DNA of 64,000 nt, taken from the NCBI GenBank assembly GCA_023229795.1, contig JALNYP010000008.1, forward strand, positions 15,899-79,898, read 5' to 3'. The translations under genes and the position numbers were made by a program. Source of the DNA: Syntrophobacterales bacterium (GTDB lineage Bacteria > Desulfobacterota > Desulfobaccia > Desulfobaccales > 0-14-0-80-60-11). Positions within the stretch are counted from its first letter, which is position 1. Each line of letters opens with the position of its first letter. A model generated the notes under the pieces. That model was not told where the DNA came from. It was given only the letters and a program-made list of their open reading frames with translations, and made no database searches. Positions 61,305 through 64,000 of this stretch are shown piece after piece.

Positions 61305-61724
61305 ATGAAGATCCTGGTTCCTGTGGATGGTTCGGCCTATTCCCTGAAAGCGGTGGAAACGGCCTGCGACCTGGCCAAAGCTAAAGACCCCTCCTCGGTG
61401 GTTTTAATTGCGGTGGCCGTAGAAATACCGGAGTTGGAAGAGGGAGTCTATATCGCCGAAAAGATGAAGGCCCTGGCCGAGATCGCCCTGGCCAAGGGCA
61501 AGGCCGCGGCCCAGGCCCTGGGGATCACCGCCGCCGTGGTCCTATCCACCGGCGCCTCCCCTGCGGATGAGATTGTCCAGGTGGCCAAGAATGAAAAGGC
61601 CGACCTCATCGTCATCGGCAGCCGGGGGCTGGCGGGCAAAACCAGTTCCTTTCTGGGCAGCACCGCCTCCAAGGTGGTGACCTACGCCCCCTGCTCGGTC
61701 CTGGTGGTCAAGACTCAGGATTGA
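61305..61724 (+). CDS. Universal stress protein (TauE operon)
   Basis: This 139-residue single UspA domain begins MKILVPVDGSAYSLKA. It ends with GSRGLAGKTSSFLGSTASKV, the G-2x-G-9x-GS ATP-binding motif, and SVLVVK. It lies 2 bases after the exporter gene, so it may regulate or monitor transport. A strong terminator follows. Confidence 0.93.
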   Translation: MKILVPVDGSAYSLKAVETACDLAKAKDPSSVVLIAVAVEIPELEEGVYIAEKMKALAEIALAKGKAAAQALGITAAVVLSTGASPADEIVQVAKNEKADLIVIGSRGLAGKTSSFLGSTASKVVTYAPCSVLVVKTQD

Positions 61725-61751
61725 TCAGGGCGAACGTTATACATAGAAAGG

Positions 61752-61785
61752 CCAAGGCGGCTCCTGGGGGGCCGCCTTGGTTTTT
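61752..61785 (+). terminator. Rho-independent terminator of the TauE-UspA operon
   Basis: CCAAGGCGGC and GCCGCCTTGG form a 10-bp stem with a TCCTGGGGG loop, followed by TTTTT. Confidence 0.88.
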
Positions 61786-62274
61786 GGCGGTTGGCGGTTT
61801 TCGCTCTTGGTCAAAAAAATAACCGGGCTGCAATCAAACGGGGAGATGTCATTCTGAGAGGAGCGAAGAATCTGGATTTTTCTCTCCGCTGCGCTCCGTT
61901 CAGAAGGACAACAATAATACTATTTTGAGCCCGGCCTGGCATTAGCAGTCGCTCAGGAGCGATTGGCGCATCTATATAGCGAATGCCAAAAGTTTTTTCC
62001 GTTAGGGCACATGCTCAAAAAGCCAAAATCCCCCCTAACCCCCCTTTGTCAAAGGGGGGAACTATAAGGAATTGCTCTAAAAGTCCCCCTTTGAAAAAGG
62101 GGGATTTAGGGGGATTTGGAAATCAGTAAGTGGAATGAATTTATGGCAAACGCTATAAATCATGAAAAATTGGTAGGGCGGGCGTCCCGCCCGCCATCAT
62201 TTAGCCCGCAGGCTGACCTCTAATGGTTTCCCCGCGCCCTCCTTGGTGCCTGGGACCCACCCTCTATAAATTTC
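61786..62274. repeat. Repeat-filled interval before rtcA
   Basis: No gene. It holds a TGTCATTCTGAG-type repeat (61848-61911), the first copy of the 136-bp direct repeat (61975-62110), and GGTAGGGCGGGCGTCCCGCCC (62171-62191). Confidence 0.7.
61975..62110. repeat. 136-bp direct repeat, copy 1
   Basis: It begins TATAGCGAATGCCAAAAG and ends GGGGGATTTAGG. Copy 2 at 63781-63916 has the same length, with only about four mismatches. The C-rich/G-rich core (CCCCCCTTTGTCAAAGGGGGG) is itself palindromic. Confidence 0.9.
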
Positions 62275-63312
62275 TCAGGTCCCGGTCCCCTGGCAGGAAA
62301 TCACCCCCGGCTCTCCCGGGTTCCCCCGGACCTCGAACCTGGCCCCCAAAAACTGTTCGATGACCCAGACGTTGGTGAGCAGGTGCGAAGTCACGGCCTC
62401 AGTGGTGATAGTGGACGGTCCCTTCGCCAGGGCCAGGTAGAGCAGAATCTGATCGGCCAGGTGGCGGTCCAGGGCGGCGCCCCGCTCCCGGTAGGCCTCA
62501 TAGGCGTCGGCCGCTTCGTCCGCTACTTTCTCCGCGGGTTTTCCCCGAGCCCCCAGGGCGCTGAAACCGGCCTGCGGTCCCCAGAGGAAGACCAGGCTGC
62601 CCGGATCCTGACCGCTGGCGGGAATAACCTCTACCGGCACTGCTTCCCCCAGGCGGACCCGGAGTCTGGCCGCCTGCCGGAGAGCCACGTGCTCCGGCAG
62701 TTTTGAGGCCGCGGATAAGCCCCGGAAGGCCGCGGGCGCGGCCGGAGAACGCCATTCGACGCTCTTGAGGGCCCGAGCCGGCCGGATGGTAAGGTGCACC
62801 TCGCCCCCGCCCCTCGGATACCAGCCCCAGCGTTCCAGGGTCATCTCCACCGCCGCGCCCATTAAGGCCAGGGCCGGCAGGAAGACCTGACTGAGGTAGT
62901 GCGCCGGGGGACTCCAGGGGACATGGGTGCCCCCCTTGAGGATGACGGTAGAAGAATTTTTAGCCTGGAGCAAGGGAGGCAGCAGGGCTTGGGCGATGAG
63001 GGTGACGGCGCCGGCACTGCCGGTCTTGGCCGCCACATCGAAGAGATAGCGCCCCCCCTGAAGCGTCTGGGGCCGGAAAGTAAGTTCCTGGCTGCCCAGT
63101 TCGGCCCCGGTGATCTCCGCCCGGCAGACCCGGGCCAGGGCCTGAACCGCAGTGAGGTGCTGGGGTCTGAGCCCCGGCTTGGCGCGCCCGGCCCGCAGGC
63201 GCTCGATCCGGACCGCCACTCCCGTTAACGCGGCAAGGGAGAGGGCAGTTCGTAAGATCTGCCCTCCCCCTTCGCCGTAAGCACCGTCCAGATAGAGCAT
63301 CGTTAAAGGCAT
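62275..63312 (-). CDS. rtcA: RNA 3'-terminal phosphate cyclase
   Basis: This 345-residue RtcA has the start LDGAYGEGGGQILRTALSLAALTG (residues 8-31), the Ala/Gly-rich HLTAVQALARVC, and the catalytic-His segment ALDRHLADQILLYLALAKG (His near 307). It turns RNA 3'-phosphate into 2',3'-cyclic phosphate using ATP, through a His-AMP intermediate. It is bracketed by direct repeats. No RtcB is in the window. Confidence 0.95.
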   Translation of the reverse strand: MPLTMLYLDGAYGEGGGQILRTALSLAALTGVAVRIERLRAGRAKPGLRPQHLTAVQALARVCRAEITGAELGSQELTFRPQTLQGGRYLFDVAAKTGSAGAVTLIAQALLPPLLQAKNSSTVILKGGTHVPWSPPAHYLSQVFLPALALMGAAVEMTLERWGWYPRGGGEVHLTIRPARALKSVEWRSPAAPAAFRGLSAASKLPEHVALRQAARLRVRLGEAVPVEVIPASGQDPGSLVFLWGPQAGFSALGARGKPAEKVADEAADAYEAYRERGAALDRHLADQILLYLALAKGPSTITTEAVTSHLLTNVWVIEQFLGARFEVRGNPGEPGVISCQGTGT

Positions 63313-63360
63313 TCACCCCGGTTCCAGCCCCGCTCCTAGGGGCGAGGGCCGTGAGTTACC

Positions 63361-63573
63361 TTAATCCAGAATGAAGATCACCTCCAGCTTCACCCGGTAC
63401 GTATTGATCTTGTTATCTTTGACGGAGACCCGCTGCTCCACGATCCGCAGGCCGGTGATACCCCGCAGGGTGCTGGCGGCCCGGGCGAAACCCACCTGCA
63501 CCGCATCTTCGAAGCTCTTGGGAGATTCCGCAATAATATGAGTTACCCTGGCGACATTGGTACCTGATGACAT
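63361..63573 (-). CDS. Dodecin
   Basis: This 70-residue protein has the dodecin pattern: VTHIIAESPKSFEDAVQVGF, ASTLRGITGLRIVEQRVSVK and YRVKLEVIFILD. It binds flavin or CoA in a 12-mer. It lies upstream of rtcA on the minus strand, 48 bases apart. Confidence 0.93.
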   Translation of the reverse strand: MSSGTNVARVTHIIAESPKSFEDAVQVGFARAASTLRGITGLRIVEQRVSVKDNKINTYRVKLEVIFILD

Positions 63574-64000
63574 GGCTCAAACCTCCTATGGGATGTTCCG
63601 GCTGCCATCAGCCGGTTCGGCGCTACGGTATCGCTCTTGCCGATTGATTTAAAGATAAGGCTAATTATCGGGGATGCAAGGCAATCTCCCACTTTCAGGG
63701 CGGGGATATTTTATTTAATTTGAGAAGGTAGAAAGGTCCGGGCGACGCTGAAGTTAAGGCCAACAGTTTAGGTGCGGACCTATAGCGAATGCCAAAAGTT
63801 TTTTCCGTTAGGGCACATGCTCAAAAAACCAAAATCCCCCCTACCCCCCCTTTGTCAAAGGGGGGAACTACAAGGAATTGCTCTAAAAGTCCCCCTTTGA
63901 AAAAGGGGGATTTAGGCAGCAATGTCCGGTTAGGTATTTGCATGGGCGTAATCCCTTTTCTGCTGAAGGTCAGGGGGATAACTATCCCGAAACCGAGCCT
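63574..64000. repeat. Window-end interval with the second 136-bp repeat
   Basis: No gene is supported. It carries the dodecin leader and repeat copy 2 (63781-63916); after that the sequence runs to the window edge without a recognisable coding region. Confidence 0.6.
63781..63916. repeat. 136-bp direct repeat, copy 2
   Basis: It matches 61975-62110 in the same orientation. With copy 1 it brackets rtcA and the dodecin gene in a segment of about 1.9 kb. Confidence 0.9.

Noticed and set aside
41782..63916. C-rich/G-rich palindromes as insertion sequences
   Set aside because: No transposase frame is associated with any of the short repeats (30-140 bp); they are better described as dispersed intergenic repeats.

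Overview
The window is high-GC bacterial DNA from what looks like an anaerobic Desulfobacterota (deltaproteobacterial) sulfate reducer or syntroph. The main evidence is a reductive acetyl-CoA pathway cluster (hdrC, hdrB, hdrA, mvhD, metV, metF, and QmoA- and QmoB-like subunits), together with a TauE/UspA module, a transcarboxylase-type carboxylase set and a periplasmic haem-motif sensor kinase. Genus-level placement (for example near Desulfobacca) is a guess. No rRNA, tRNA, transposase or CRISPR array was seen.

Layout. (1) 1-3123: the end of a PrmA-like methyltransferase, spmA/spmB, an AhpD-fold protein without its cysteines, and a TPR lipoprotein. (2) 3292-17781: a metal (probably copper) handling region. 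A plus-strand operon encodes two NosL-like lipo/periplasmic proteins, an FtsX/LolD-type ABC transporter and a membrane protein with a CxxC motif. A minus-strand set encodes a CusA pump, a CusB adaptor carrying five YHS modules, a Tat-exported multicopper oxidase and a VPLPPAVWLF-type (PEP-CTERM-like) secreted protein. (3) 17782-20722: an AT-rich spacer and a small accessory islet with a phosphoglycerate-mutase-type phosphatase, an 87-bp duplication of its 5' part, a VbhA-like antitoxin with a stub of its Fic toxin, and an AbiJ-NTD4 abortive-infection gene. (4) 20872-35000: glgC, a lone receiver protein, a CFeSP-like protein, two large sensor kinases, a tandem double malic enzyme, baeRF, GAPDH and a universal stress protein. 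(5) 35116-47326: the hdr-met operon, from a strong sigma70-type promoter to a textbook terminator, interrupted by a frameshifted 23S-intervening-sequence (four-helix-bundle) gene. (6) 47578-51925: a biotin-dependent carboxyltransferase set. (7) 52100-55122: a repeat-rich, partly AT-rich accessory stretch with a triplicated 188-bp unit that carries the start of a thioesterase gene. (8) 55123-61785: universal stress proteins, a PEP-synthase-like protein, and a TauE-UspA operon behind a near-perfect sigma54 promoter. (9) 61786-64000: rtcA and dodecin bracketed by 136-bp direct repeats.

Functional logic. The hdr-met operon most likely encodes a soluble, flavin-based methylene-THF reductase complex, with MetVF as the catalytic core and HdrABC, MvhD and the Qmo-like proteins supplying electrons. 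The carboxyltransferase set together with the malic enzyme links pyruvate, oxaloacetate, malate and propionyl-CoA metabolism. The copper region looks like a self-contained periplasmic detoxification and trafficking system. Short palindromic intergenic repeats of at least five families are abundant and in several places have entered coding sequences (the hdrA start, the pycB linker, the 3' end of the DUF4238 gene and the 5' end of the thioesterase gene).
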